A stretch of 64,000 bases of DNA from NCBI RefSeq assembly GCF_000378505.1, contig NZ_KB899997.1, positions 62,001 to 126,000 on the forward strand, in the 5' to 3' direction. The DNA comes from Modicisalibacter luteus DSM 23508. GTDB lineage: Bacteria > Pseudomonadota > Gammaproteobacteria > Pseudomonadales > Halomonadaceae. Below are positions 24,301 through 32,463 of the stretch, one piece after another; within the stretch, counting starts at the first letter, position 1; every line of letters starts with the position of its first letter. The translations under genes and the position numbers were made by a program. The notes under the pieces are model-generated. The model saw nothing but the letters and a program-made list of their open reading frames with translations. It made no database searches and was not told the origin of the DNA.

Positions 24301-25118
24301 CGGCTGCGGGCATTGAAGCTCTGGCCCTTGAAGGCCTTGCGCTTGGCGGCATCCTCGAACAGAGCCTCGCACTCATCCACCCATTGTGGCCAGGGCGCCT
24401 TGAGCTCGGCGAGACGCTGAACGGTGGCCTCACGGGCCTCGGCCAGCGCCTCGTCGGGCGGCGGTGCACCGTCGGGCAGGGCGTCGCATTCCGGCAGCAG
24501 CCGGCAGATGTGCTCGTACAGCGTGTCGGGGGACTGCCAATAGCGCATGACCGCGGGCAACTCGTCGACGCTCATCGGATAGTAGAAGCTGCGCCAGTAA
24601 TCGCGTACCACTTCGCTGATCAGCTCGCTCTGGTCGGTCTCCAGGTTGAGCGAGAACAGACTGCCACTGTCGAAAGCGTGCTCGCGCAGCATGCGATAGC
24701 ACCAGCTGTGAATGGTTGACACCGCAGCCTCGTCCATCCATTCGGCGGCCAGCTGCAGGCGCCGTGCGCAGGCTGGCCAGGTAGCCTCATCGTATTCGTC
24801 GCGGAGCTGGAGCAGCAGCGCATCGCCTTCGGCATTATCTCTTGGCTGTAGAAAGACGTTGGCGGCTTCGACCAGTCGATGACGGATACGCTCGCGCAGC
24901 TCCTGGGTGGCCGCGTTGGTGAAGGTCACCACCAGGATTTCCGGGGGCGTCAGTGGCCGGGCGAAGGCAGCGGGATCGTCATCGCGGCGCGCGCCGAGCA
25001 CCAGACGCACGTAAAGTAAAGCGATGGTGAAGGTCTTGCCGGTGCCGGCGCTGGCTTCGATGAGCCGGCTGCCATGCAGCGGAAACTCCAAGGGATTGAG
25101 CTGGGTGACGTCGCTCAT
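21363..25118 (-). CDS. recB: Exodeoxyribonuclease V beta subunit RecB
   Basis: The 1251-residue UvrD-type helicase-nuclease has Walker A EASAGTGKTFTIA at about residues 20-32, LIDEFQDTDPVQY as the Walker B region, VITIHKSKGLEYP, and TRARHATW in the helicase part. The C-terminal nuclease domain carries LVFEHQGRYYVADWKSN (about residue 1130 on), with the Asp and Lys of the active site. It overlaps recC by 4 nt upstream and recD by 4 nt downstream, so all three are translationally coupled. Confidence 0.97.
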   Translation of the reverse strand: MSDVTQLNPLEFPLHGSRLIEASAGTGKTFTIALLYVRLVLGARRDDDPAAFARPLTPPEILVVTFTNAATQELRERIRHRLVEAANVFLQPRDNAEGDALLLQLRDEYDEATWPACARRLQLAAEWMDEAAVSTIHSWCYRMLREHAFDSGSLFSLNLETDQSELISEVVRDYWRSFYYPMSVDELPAVMRYWQSPDTLYEHICRLLPECDALPDGAPPPDEALAEAREATVQRLAELKAPWPQWVDECEALFEDAAKRKAFKGQSFNARSRANWLGALRDWCQSDAVRPELTPAAWKRLTPEGMAEIWLKGEPPDHPALNAIAELQAELDALPEPRATLLLHAVHWCRTRLEREQLRRAEMGPNELLTHLDRALAGGNCEALGAQIRRQFPVALIDEFQDTDPVQYRIFDCVYRISENRRDTGVFLIGDPKQAIYAFRGADIHTYLQARRDTAGRHVTLGTNFRSCTTMVEAVNRCFAHAEQHPPGAFLFKGKDGGNPVPFNEVAAKGRKDSLTLNGQTLPAMTLWQLESDEPLAKGTYHTEMAERCASAMVELLEHGQQGRAGFSSDDDFKALKPSDMAVLVNGLGEARAIRQALARRGVKSVYLSDKDKVFASPIAPQVETWLRACAEPDDDRKLRAALATPALGLGLPELDALNEDELAWEARVMQFRDYHRLWQTQGVLPLLRRVMNDFGVPARLLVDGPASDGERLLTDLLHLGELLQQASQELDGEHAMIRFLAEAIADPQGQGDAHKLRLESDADLVQVITIHKSKGLEYPLVFLPFICGHRPTKKDDSPLRWHDDDGKLQISLEADDTILERADRERLGEDLRKLYVALTRARHATWLGMAPLKGMEGCAIGQLLANGEAVAPSNFGNMLATLKGRCESIVLSPAPQPTRQVITLDDDQPKLGEARQPLRSAREHWWIASYSALRFSGEAPAIAPETTFEPVAEPITESTPFEPATAVEATAFEVMTEPRDNANPDQPVPSLHRFPRGPGPGTFLHGILEWAGQQGFALVNAHPNQREDTLARRCNLRGWTQWLPTLDDWLADLLSRPLPLPGIGPETAEVRLEDLSAYQVEMEFWFAANQVEAPTLDALVRRYTLHGMPRPRAERDQLNGMLKGFIDLVFEHQGRYYVADWKSNHLGLDDSAYTPEAMRAAVAEKRYDLQYALYLLALHRLLKARLKGYDYDRHIGGSLTVFLRGTHAASRGVHAERPPRELIEAMDALFRGEPLATVNATDTQAMETPA

Positions 25119-28100
25119 TTTCCGCCTCCCTTCACGGCGTGGTACACGGGGGCCAGCAAGCGCTCGCTCAGCGTGGCGAAGGCGTAGGGCGTGCCGAGGT
25201 GTGTCTGGTAGAGCGCGGCGAAGTTCGCCCAGCGGTGGGCCAGGTACGGATCGCGGCCAACCTCACCGGCAACGAAGTCGTCGCCCTGATAGGTGCTGAC
25301 GGCGGCTTTCCAGGCGTCGCTGTCGGGCGTGCTTTCCGGGGTGCCTTCCTTGCCCAGCCAAGCGAAGGCGGTGCCCGTAGCCAGGGGTAGGGGCGAGCGC
25401 ATGCCGACCTGCCAGGCATAGATCAAGGTCCGCAAGTGATCGCGGGCCACGTCGGGGTCAAGCGGTGGCAGCGTGATGTTGCCCGCCTTGGAGAGCAGGC
25501 GCGTGGTCATCGGCGCGTCATCGAGATGCCCGGCCAGGTGCGCTACCCAGGGGCGCATCAGATGATGCCAGTTGTAGCGGTTCTTCTTGACCAGGCTGCT
25601 GCTGATCAGCAGCAGGCGGCAGCGGTTGCCGTCGTCGTCGCGGCGCAGGTCGCCCAGCCAGTCTTCCAGCAGCGGGCCGCCGGGCGTGGCCAGGCGAACC
25701 GGCACTGGCTCGTCGAAGGCGTGGGGCCATTCGTCCAGCGCTTGACGATAGTCGTCGAATAGCGCCTCCATGGGCTCGGCGAGGGATTCGCGCATGCGCT
25801 CGCCGAAGGCGCCCATGGCGAGCACGCCCTGGCCCTGCAGGCAGTCGAGCATGTCGTTCAGCGCCGCCTCGCGGGAATAGCCGCTATCCACGGCCTGACG
25901 CTGGGCCTGGATCAGCAGGTCCTGCAACTGCCATTGTTCCAGCCCGTCGAGGGCGAAGGGCTCCTGATCGTGGCTGACGATGTCTTCACGCTCCAGGTAG
26001 ACCTTGAGACGGGTATTGAAGAACGCCTTGGCGGGATTGCGCAGGAAGCTCCCGAGTTGATGCAACGTCAGGGGTGTGTCTTGTTCGAAATCGCCTAATG
26101 CGACTGCGCTCGATGCGTCGGCCCGCGTTGTGTTGTCAGGTACTTTGTTGCGATGCACTGCGCGCCACTCGTGGGCATATGTCACCAGTCGGCGCGCAGC
26201 CACGTCGCGCGCAGCATACTCCTCGGCGCTGGGGAAATAGGCGCGGCTGAACGGCTGCAGAGGATGGAAGGTGGTCAGCGCGTCGAGCAAGCCTGAGTCA
26301 TCCGTGGCTCGCCAGCCGGCCGCAAGATGATCGCGCAGCTGGCCGACCAGTACCGAAGGCGGTTTCTCGCTGTTGTCGACGATGCTGCGACCCACCCAAC
26401 TCACATAGAATTGCTGGCGTGCCGAGAGCAGCGCCTCGAGGAACAGGTAGCGGTCGTCCTCGCGGCGTGAGCGGTCGCCGGGGCGGTAATCACCGTTCAT
26501 CAGGTCGAAGTCGATGGGCGGGTGGCTACGCGGATAGTCGCCGTCGTTCATGCCCAGCAGGCAGACACGCTGGAAGGGAATGGCGCGCATCGGCATCAGC
26601 GTGGCGAAATTGATCGCGCCGGCCATGAAGCGCTGCGATAGGGTCTGCTCGTCGATCTGGTTCAGCCAATGCTCACGCACGATGGACAGTGGCAGTTCAC
26701 GAGTCAGTTCGGCTTCGAGTGCGCTTTCCTGCCAAGTTTGCAGGGCCTGTTCGAGCTGGGTGAGCACCAGGCTGTCACGGGGATCCTCGGCGAAGAAGCA
26801 CGCTTCGAGCAGCGCGCGTAGTCGTGCGCCCCAGCCGATTACATCGGTTTCGCCACGCAGCGCGTGCCACTGGTCTTCGAGGGTTTCCAGCAGGGTTGCC
26901 AGCGGCCCGGCCAGCTGTGCTTCCAGCCCGCCGATATCATCGAACGGCTCGATATCCAACCAGGCGCCATCGGCGGCGCTACCCACGGTGTAGCCCAGTA
27001 GCAGGCGGCGCAGGCCGAAGGTCCATGTGTTCTGTTCCATGCCGTCGGGCAGATCGAGGCTTCGGCGCTGCAGGCCATGCAGGCCCCAGCGGATGCCGGC
27101 GCCGTGAATCCAGCGGCGCAGGGTAGGCAGGTCGTCCTCGGCGATGCCGAAACGCGCTCGCAGCGCAGGCACATCGAGCAGGTCGAGAAAGTCGCTCACC
27201 GACAAGCGCAGATCGGGCAGGCGCAGCAGCTTTTCCAGCGCAATCAGTAGCGGCAGGCGATGACGGCTGCCCTGATCCGACAACGTAAAGGGAATATGGC
27301 GCGGATCGTCCGTGGGGATCTGCCCGAACACCGCTTGGATGTGCGGGGCGTAGCTGTCAATGTCCGGCACCATGACGATCACGTCGCGCGGGCGCAATGT
27401 CGGGTCGGCGCTGAACGCGGCGAGCAGCTGGTCGTGCAGGATCTCGACCTCACGCTGGGCACTATGGGCCACATGGAATACCACCGAGTCGTCGCGGTGG
27501 GTGTCTACGGCTGGCCAGCGTTCACGGGTCTCGCGCAGCGGGCGCAGTTCGCGGATATCATCCTGTAACTGGTTTAACAAGCAGCCGTCGCCGTTCGACT
27601 CGAACAGGTCGATGCGCAGCGACTCGGCGGCAAACAGTCCTTCGTACTGTTGGGTGTCGTCGTGCTCGTCGAGCAGGCGCAGGTAGTCACGGCCCTGCTT
27701 GCCCCACGCCGCCAGCAGCGGCTGGGCGTGCAGGTGTAGATCGGCCTCGCCGTCACCGTCGCCGATCACATCGAGGCGCTCGGGCATGCCGTCCTTGCGC
27801 GCCTGGCGGAAGCGCCGGGCACGCAACAGGTCCTTGTGTTCGATAATGTCTGCCCAATAGTGCTGGCAGGGATTGTGCACGCAGAGCACTACCTGGCAAC
27901 AGCGGGCGATGGCGGCCATCGCCTCGAGGGCTTGCTGGGGCAACGAGGAGATGCCGAATACCATGACCCGGCGCGGCAAACCGGGGGGACGAGTCTCGGG
28001 CGTCAGCGCCTGGGCGGCATTGAGAAAGCGCCGGTGGACCATGGCGCGACTGGAGTCGATGCCGTCGGCGCCCACGTCTTCGCGCAAGGCACGCCACAGC

Positions 28101-28699
28101 TCGGGTTGCCAACGCTGGCCGTCGTCCAGCGGGCGAGCCTCGCCACGCGCGGTAATCAACACGTCCTCGCCGCGACCCCAGGCGTCCAACCAGTCTGCAC
28201 GGTAGACCTGGTACTGATCGAACAGGTCGGCCAGGCGCTCGGCGAGCTGATGGTGTTTGCGCAGGTCGCCATCGCCGTCCAGGAACTGCTTGAGTGGCGC
28301 AAAGACCTCATGCGTCATTAGCTCGGGAAGCAGGCGCAGCAGACGCCAGGTCAGCCGCGACTTGTCGAACGGCGAGGTCGATGGAACCGCGGCAGGGTCA
28401 TCTTCAACGTGAGTGAGCACGGCACGATAGGCCTGCCACAGGAAGCGTGCCGGCAGGGTGATGTCCAGGGCCGCGGCGATGCCGGAGCCGCCAGTGCCGG
28501 TCTCGTTGGTGTCGGCGGCTAGCGCCAGCTTCATCCACTGACTGATGCCGTTGCTTTGTACCAGGATGACTTCGTTTTCCAGCGGCGCCAGCGGGTGGCG
28601 CTTCATCCATTCCACCGCCACGCCACGCAGATCCTCCAGGCGATTGCCATGAACGACCATGAAGCCGGGTTGCAGGGCTTCGTCAGTAAACAGTGACAT
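25115..28699 (-). CDS. recC: Exodeoxyribonuclease V gamma subunit RecC
   Basis: The 1194-residue protein is the RecC scaffold, which recognises Chi and splits the strands. It begins FMVVHGNRLEDLRGVAVEWMKRHPLAPLENEVILVQSNGISQWMK in conserved RecC style, and continues with VFGISSLP, IPFTLSDQ and INFATLMPMRAIPFQRVCLLGMNDGDYPR. The start at 28699 has AAGGAAG upstream; an in-frame ATG 31 codons earlier lacks a ribosome site. First gene of the recC-recB-recD operon, an order without the ptrA gene found in enterics. Confidence 0.96.
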   Translation of the reverse strand: MSLFTDEALQPGFMVVHGNRLEDLRGVAVEWMKRHPLAPLENEVILVQSNGISQWMKLALAADTNETGTGGSGIAAALDITLPARFLWQAYRAVLTHVEDDPAAVPSTSPFDKSRLTWRLLRLLPELMTHEVFAPLKQFLDGDGDLRKHHQLAERLADLFDQYQVYRADWLDAWGRGEDVLITARGEARPLDDGQRWQPELWRALREDVGADGIDSSRAMVHRRFLNAAQALTPETRPPGLPRRVMVFGISSLPQQALEAMAAIARCCQVVLCVHNPCQHYWADIIEHKDLLRARRFRQARKDGMPERLDVIGDGDGEADLHLHAQPLLAAWGKQGRDYLRLLDEHDDTQQYEGLFAAESLRIDLFESNGDGCLLNQLQDDIRELRPLRETRERWPAVDTHRDDSVVFHVAHSAQREVEILHDQLLAAFSADPTLRPRDVIVMVPDIDSYAPHIQAVFGQIPTDDPRHIPFTLSDQGSRHRLPLLIALEKLLRLPDLRLSVSDFLDLLDVPALRARFGIAEDDLPTLRRWIHGAGIRWGLHGLQRRSLDLPDGMEQNTWTFGLRRLLLGYTVGSAADGAWLDIEPFDDIGGLEAQLAGPLATLLETLEDQWHALRGETDVIGWGARLRALLEACFFAEDPRDSLVLTQLEQALQTWQESALEAELTRELPLSIVREHWLNQIDEQTLSQRFMAGAINFATLMPMRAIPFQRVCLLGMNDGDYPRSHPPIDFDLMNGDYRPGDRSRREDDRYLFLEALLSARQQFYVSWVGRSIVDNSEKPPSVLVGQLRDHLAAGWRATDDSGLLDALTTFHPLQPFSRAYFPSAEEYAARDVAARRLVTYAHEWRAVHRNKVPDNTTRADASSAVALGDFEQDTPLTLHQLGSFLRNPAKAFFNTRLKVYLEREDIVSHDQEPFALDGLEQWQLQDLLIQAQRQAVDSGYSREAALNDMLDCLQGQGVLAMGAFGERMRESLAEPMEALFDDYRQALDEWPHAFDEPVPVRLATPGGPLLEDWLGDLRRDDDGNRCRLLLISSSLVKKNRYNWHHLMRPWVAHLAGHLDDAPMTTRLLSKAGNITLPPLDPDVARDHLRTLIYAWQVGMRSPLPLATGTAFAWLGKEGTPESTPDSDAWKAAVSTYQGDDFVAGEVGRDPYLAHRWANFAALYQTHLGTPYAFATLSERLLAPVYHAVKGGGK

Positions 28700-28792
28700 G
28701 GCGCTTCCTTGATGCGGGGCGGTCGAACATTCTCCAACCATACCGGACTGGACGGGGAGCGGGAATAAACCATGTCGCGTGCGATGCTTCAA

Positions 28793-28823
28793 GAGCCGAT
28801 GGCCAGCGTTGGCGCATCGGCTC
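28793..28823 (-). terminator. Hairpin after the Spo0M-like gene
   Basis: A 9 bp stem (GAGCCGATG/CATCGGCTC) with a 13 nt loop lies about 14 bases after the stop, followed by TTGAAGC on the minus strand. It is just upstream of recC and isolates the two units. Confidence 0.55.
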
Positions 28824-28836
28824 CTCTAGGCGGGGC

Positions 28837-29595
28837 TCAGGACAATACTTGTTCCAGAGCGTGCTGCAGGCTTTGCTGGGTTTCGTTGCCATGTAAGGTC
28901 AGGCGATGGAACTGCTCGTCTGTGCCGGTCATCTCAGCGAACATCGAGCCGAAGCCGCGCGCCTTGGTGTCGCGCTGGATAAGCAGGTCGAGCACGCCCT
29001 CGCGGGAAGGCAGAAAGGCCAGTTCCGCCTCGTCGAGGTGCGAGAAGCGGCCGCCACGCTCGGGCTTGAACTCGAACTCCTGCACGAAGCCAGTCTGCGG
29101 ATTCCTCCGCGAGCGGTTCAATGGCGCTTCGGTCATGCGGAAGCCCAAGGCTGCCATGGCATTGAAGATGTTCTCATGAAGCGGGGCGGGCTGGAGGCGC
29201 AGGGCGTCCTGATCGCGTGGGTCGATGGCCATGGCGATGTCCGCCCGGGTAGCGACCCAAGTCCGAGGCTGCTGACGCCCCACCGACAACGGCGATAGCA
29301 GGGGAATCTCCAGCGTGAAGTCGTGTACCTGGGATTCGCCGGGCTGCACGCTGAGTCGCTCGGTCAGGCTCATTCGTGCCCAGGTATGCGGTATGCGCAC
29401 CTTCTTGTCGTTGACCTCTTCGATGACCTCGCTGACCAGGTCGAGGCTAAGGCCGTCGATCTCCTGGGCAACTTCGCCACCCTTGATGTGAATCTGGCCG
29501 TGTAGTGTCTCGCCTGCACGAACCATATCCGCTTCCAGTCGGGTATCCACCTGAGCACTGCCGATACCGATAGCCGCCATCAACTTGTTAAGCAC
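28837..29595 (-). CDS. Spo0M (SpoOM) family arrestin-like protein
   Basis: The 252-residue protein matches the sporulation-control Spo0M family in composition and landmarks: LNKLMAAIGIGSAQVDT at the start, then GETLHGQIHIKGGEVAQEIDGLSLDLV, SVQPGESQVHDFTLEIPLLSP and TWVATRADIAMAIDPRDQD. The fold is a double beta sandwich like arrestins. Despite the name, the family occurs widely in non-sporulating bacteria, with proposed roles in cell shape or metabolism. AAGGAGAAT precedes the ATG. Function here unknown. Confidence 0.85.
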   Translation of the reverse strand: MLNKLMAAIGIGSAQVDTRLEADMVRAGETLHGQIHIKGGEVAQEIDGLSLDLVSEVIEEVNDKKVRIPHTWARMSLTERLSVQPGESQVHDFTLEIPLLSPLSVGRQQPRTWVATRADIAMAIDPRDQDALRLQPAPLHENIFNAMAALGFRMTEAPLNRSRRNPQTGFVQEFEFKPERGGRFSHLDEAELAFLPSREGVLDLLIQRDTKARGFGSMFAEMTGTDEQFHRLTLHGNETQQSLQHALEQVLS

Positions 29596-29654
29596 TTTAT
29601 TCTCCTTGTCATGAAGTGAAGCCTGTCCTCTTTCATCGTATCGCGTGGGAGCCC

Positions 29655-30980
29655 CTACTTGAACGGGTCTTTCGACAGGGCGAGGCGATGTGTCCCGCCA
29701 TCCAGTCGCTCCAGGATGAACTGGCTATCCAGTGGATCGGCAGCCAACTCCGAAAGCGCGTCGACAACTCGCTGAGCGTGCGCCTGGAGGAGATCCCTTT
29801 GTCTCATATCGGCGAACAACGACAAGGTTTTCAGGGATTTCAGGAGAGCAAGACAGATGCTTACATCGTCACGCCCATAATGAAGAATGGGGGTGTACAG
29901 CTTGTAGAGAAGGCTCTCCAGGGACTCTTCGGGCCACGTAACCCGGTCACGCCCCGTCTCATCCGCTAACGTGTTGCAGGGTTGGAATTTGAGGCGTTCG
30001 CAGAGCAGTTCGGTGATCTGATGAAGGCACAGGCGGGCGGTTCCCGGATCGTTGATCCCCGGTGATAGCGCTTTTACGGCTATCTCCATGAGTTGGGTAA
30101 GCCCATTGACGTACAAGTCCTGGATGGACTCGCCTTCCACGTACTCCAGATAGCAAACGACGGCTTCGCTCCACTCGTCATCGGGAGGCTGCTCCGACTC
30201 TATTTTCAATATCGGAAAACCTCTGACGATGAAGTCGCCCAGAGCGAAGTTGAAATGGATTACACAGTCCGCCGCCTTGGCGAGTTGGGCCAGCTCTTGA
30301 AGGTCGGCGCGCTGTATGTAGCCGCTCTGTCGGGCATGGATATAGTGGCACCGGTTGTCGGAAATGTCCCGGTGCCCAACGTAGCACCATTGGTTGTGCC
30401 GTTGCCTGGCCTGGAGGCGCTCCATGGAGCGCAGCGCGGACTCATGGAGTTGTTGCGTTATGGCATTGATCTGTACGGATTGAGAGGCGTTATGGATGAA
30501 GTAGACGAACAGCGCCAGGCAATTGATCACCATGCCCGCACCGAGGTAGGCCGCCAGCGAACGCCAGACGTCCGGTGTTCTCCCATCCACGGGGACCATC
30601 AACAACACCAGGATGTAGAGGATCGTGCCCAGATAGTGGCCAAGCACTTGCTGGTGGCGGCGCTCCGTGACCAACCCAAAGACTAACTTGTGAGAAAAGT
30701 TGCCTCCGGCCTGGGTGAGCACGGACATGACCATGGAGAAGCTGAACACCATCAACGAGATCATGCCCGCGATCAACGTCGCCAGCAGGGTTCGCGCCGT
30801 ATCGGGGTCATCGAAATTCACGAAATCGAGAAAGCCCGGAAGGATGGAGGAGTCGACGGGCAACAGCACGACAAGCAGTGCCAATGCCAGATAGGCCAGG
30901 GTAATCAAGCTGGTCAGGTAGGCGATGCTCTGACGAAAGCTATTCAGGACATGAACAGGCCAGGTTATCAGCTTGATCAT
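29655..30980 (-). CDS. DUF2254 family membrane protein
   Basis: The protein has about 441 residues. The N-terminal half holds four membrane helices (about residues 17-40, 65-85, 110-130 and 140-160). The C-terminal half is soluble and begins with SVQINAITQQL. DUF2254 markers include FSFSMVMSVLTQAGGNFSHKLV and VKALSPGINDPGTAR. The start is placed at ATG 30980, which has AAGG 8-9 nt upstream; an in-frame GTG at 30998 is an alternative. The biochemical role of the family is unknown. Confidence 0.83.
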   Translation of the reverse strand: MIKLITWPVHVLNSFRQSIAYLTSLITLAYLALALLVVLLPVDSSILPGFLDFVNFDDPDTARTLLATLIAGMISLMVFSFSMVMSVLTQAGGNFSHKLVFGLVTERRHQQVLGHYLGTILYILVLLMVPVDGRTPDVWRSLAAYLGAGMVINCLALFVYFIHNASQSVQINAITQQLHESALRSMERLQARQRHNQWCYVGHRDISDNRCHYIHARQSGYIQRADLQELAQLAKAADCVIHFNFALGDFIVRGFPILKIESEQPPDDEWSEAVVCYLEYVEGESIQDLYVNGLTQLMEIAVKALSPGINDPGTARLCLHQITELLCERLKFQPCNTLADETGRDRVTWPEESLESLLYKLYTPILHYGRDDVSICLALLKSLKTLSLFADMRQRDLLQAHAQRVVDALSELAADPLDSQFILERLDGGTHRLALSKDPFK

Positions 30981-31221
30981 CAGGGATACCTTCAACACGG
31001 CGTAAGATCAGTGTACAGGACTTCGGTGCAATGCCGAGGAAGGACTGCCCGGTGAATGACGTATCTGGCTCTGCGGGAATGGCGCATCTGGTCATGATGC
31101 GCAGGTAATCTGCTCTTGTTCTGGTACCTGAGTGGTAATGTGTCCGAAGGCAGGTGGCGAGCGACACCCATTGTCGTATGCTGGCTCTAGCCTGCTCCAT
31201 TTCGGGGAGCGGGAGGGGGCG

Positions 31222-32370
31222 ATGATTACGGCACCACGGATCGAACTGACACAGGCTTGTCTGTTTGGCGGGGCGATCGGCAATGCTCTGGGCGCACCGG
31301 TCGACTCGCTGGGCTGGGAGCAGATTTGCGCTCGTTTCGGCCCCGACGGGGTTGATGACCTGGTGGGGGGCGATGGGGGGCGGGGGAGCGTGACTGGCGA
31401 CACCCAGACGATGCTGTTTACCGCTGAAGGTATGCTGCGTGCCTATATACGTATTCAGGAGCGCGACATCTACGACCCGGTCGCTGCCATTCATCATGCC
31501 CTGATACGCTGGGCCATTACCCAGGGGATTACGCCGTCACTGAGCCCGATAGACGATGAAATCGGCCTGGTGACCGATGAGCGCTTGCATCAGCGGCGCT
31601 CGCCGGATGCGACCAGCCTGGCAGCTCTTGAACAGTCACCCGCCCTTACCTGGCAACCGTACAATAAGGTCAATCACTGCGCTGCCCTGACACGCGCCGC
31701 CCCGATCGGCCTGTTCCCGTGGAGCGACTTTTTGCTGCGACACCGCGAACGAGCCTTCTCGGTGGCCAGCGAAACAGCACGTCTCACCCATGGCCATCCC
31801 TGCGCCTACCTCAGTGCCGGTGTGTTCGCCTACCTGATCAACGGCCTGCTGGAAAGCGAACAGCCCCTCGAAACGTTGTTGCCCCAGGCCCTGGCCTTCA
31901 TGGAGAGCGGGGCTTGCATCGACTTCTATATCGCTGACGATGAAGAACGCGCCAGTCTGCCGCGTTGTCAGGCACGGATTCGCTTTCTCCTCGAGGCGGT
32001 GCTCGACTTTCATGCTCAAGGCAGTGTGCCTTCGCCGCAAGGCATCGAAATGCTGGGTACCGATCGGAGCGCTCAGGTGTCACTAGCCGTTGCTGTATGG
32101 TGTGCCCTGGCCGCCAGGGACTACCGCGAAGGTGCGCTGTGGGCGGTCAATCACGCCGGCGACAGCAAGGGAATCGGCTTGCTTGCCGGCAACCTGCTGG
32201 GGCTGAAATTCGGCCTCGGCGGACTGCCACAGGCCTGGCTCGAGGTTATCGAGTTGCGCAAGTGGATGGATGTACTCGGCCACGACCTGCAGTGGTTGCC
32301 TCAGGTTTATGTGGGGCATGGATACGGCGAGTATGATGACGAATTGCGCCAACGCTATCCTCCGTCCTGA
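31222..32370 (+). CDS. ADP-ribosylglycohydrolase family protein
   Basis: The 382-residue all-helical hydrolase has CLFGGAIGNALGAPVD at the start (residues 10-25), the first metal site in SVTGDTQTMLFTAEG (about residue 60), and the second in NHAGDSKGIGLLAGNLLG (about residue 340). These supply the Asp/Thr ligands of the di-magnesium centre. The family removes ADP-ribose from proteins (DraG/ARH1, ARH3) or cleaves related molecules. GGGAGGGGG precedes ATG 31222. The gene lies 93 nt upstream of selO on the same strand. Confidence 0.85.
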   Translation: MITAPRIELTQACLFGGAIGNALGAPVDSLGWEQICARFGPDGVDDLVGGDGGRGSVTGDTQTMLFTAEGMLRAYIRIQERDIYDPVAAIHHALIRWAITQGITPSLSPIDDEIGLVTDERLHQRRSPDATSLAALEQSPALTWQPYNKVNHCAALTRAAPIGLFPWSDFLLRHRERAFSVASETARLTHGHPCAYLSAGVFAYLINGLLESEQPLETLLPQALAFMESGACIDFYIADDEERASLPRCQARIRFLLEAVLDFHAQGSVPSPQGIEMLGTDRSAQVSLAVAVWCALAARDYREGALWAVNHAGDSKGIGLLAGNLLGLKFGLGGLPQAWLEVIELRKWMDVLGHDLQWLPQVYVGHGYGEYDDELRQRYPPS

Positions 32371-32463
32371 CCGCATTTACTGCCAGCATCTCTGCCTGGC
32401 ATGACCTACGCTGATCGGGACAGGATGTCATTTGCCATTCGGCTGGAAGCCACTGGAGCTGCG

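Noticed and set aside
19132-28699. Many long frames on the plus strand across recBCD
   Set aside because: They are GC-bias shadows: low-complexity, Arg/Gly/Ala-rich, without ribosome sites and opposite to clearly conserved proteins.
28837-29595. Sporulation functions implied by Spo0M and SleB-type proteins
   Set aside because: Both families are widespread in non-sporulating proteobacteria, and the rest of the window is Gram-negative in character.
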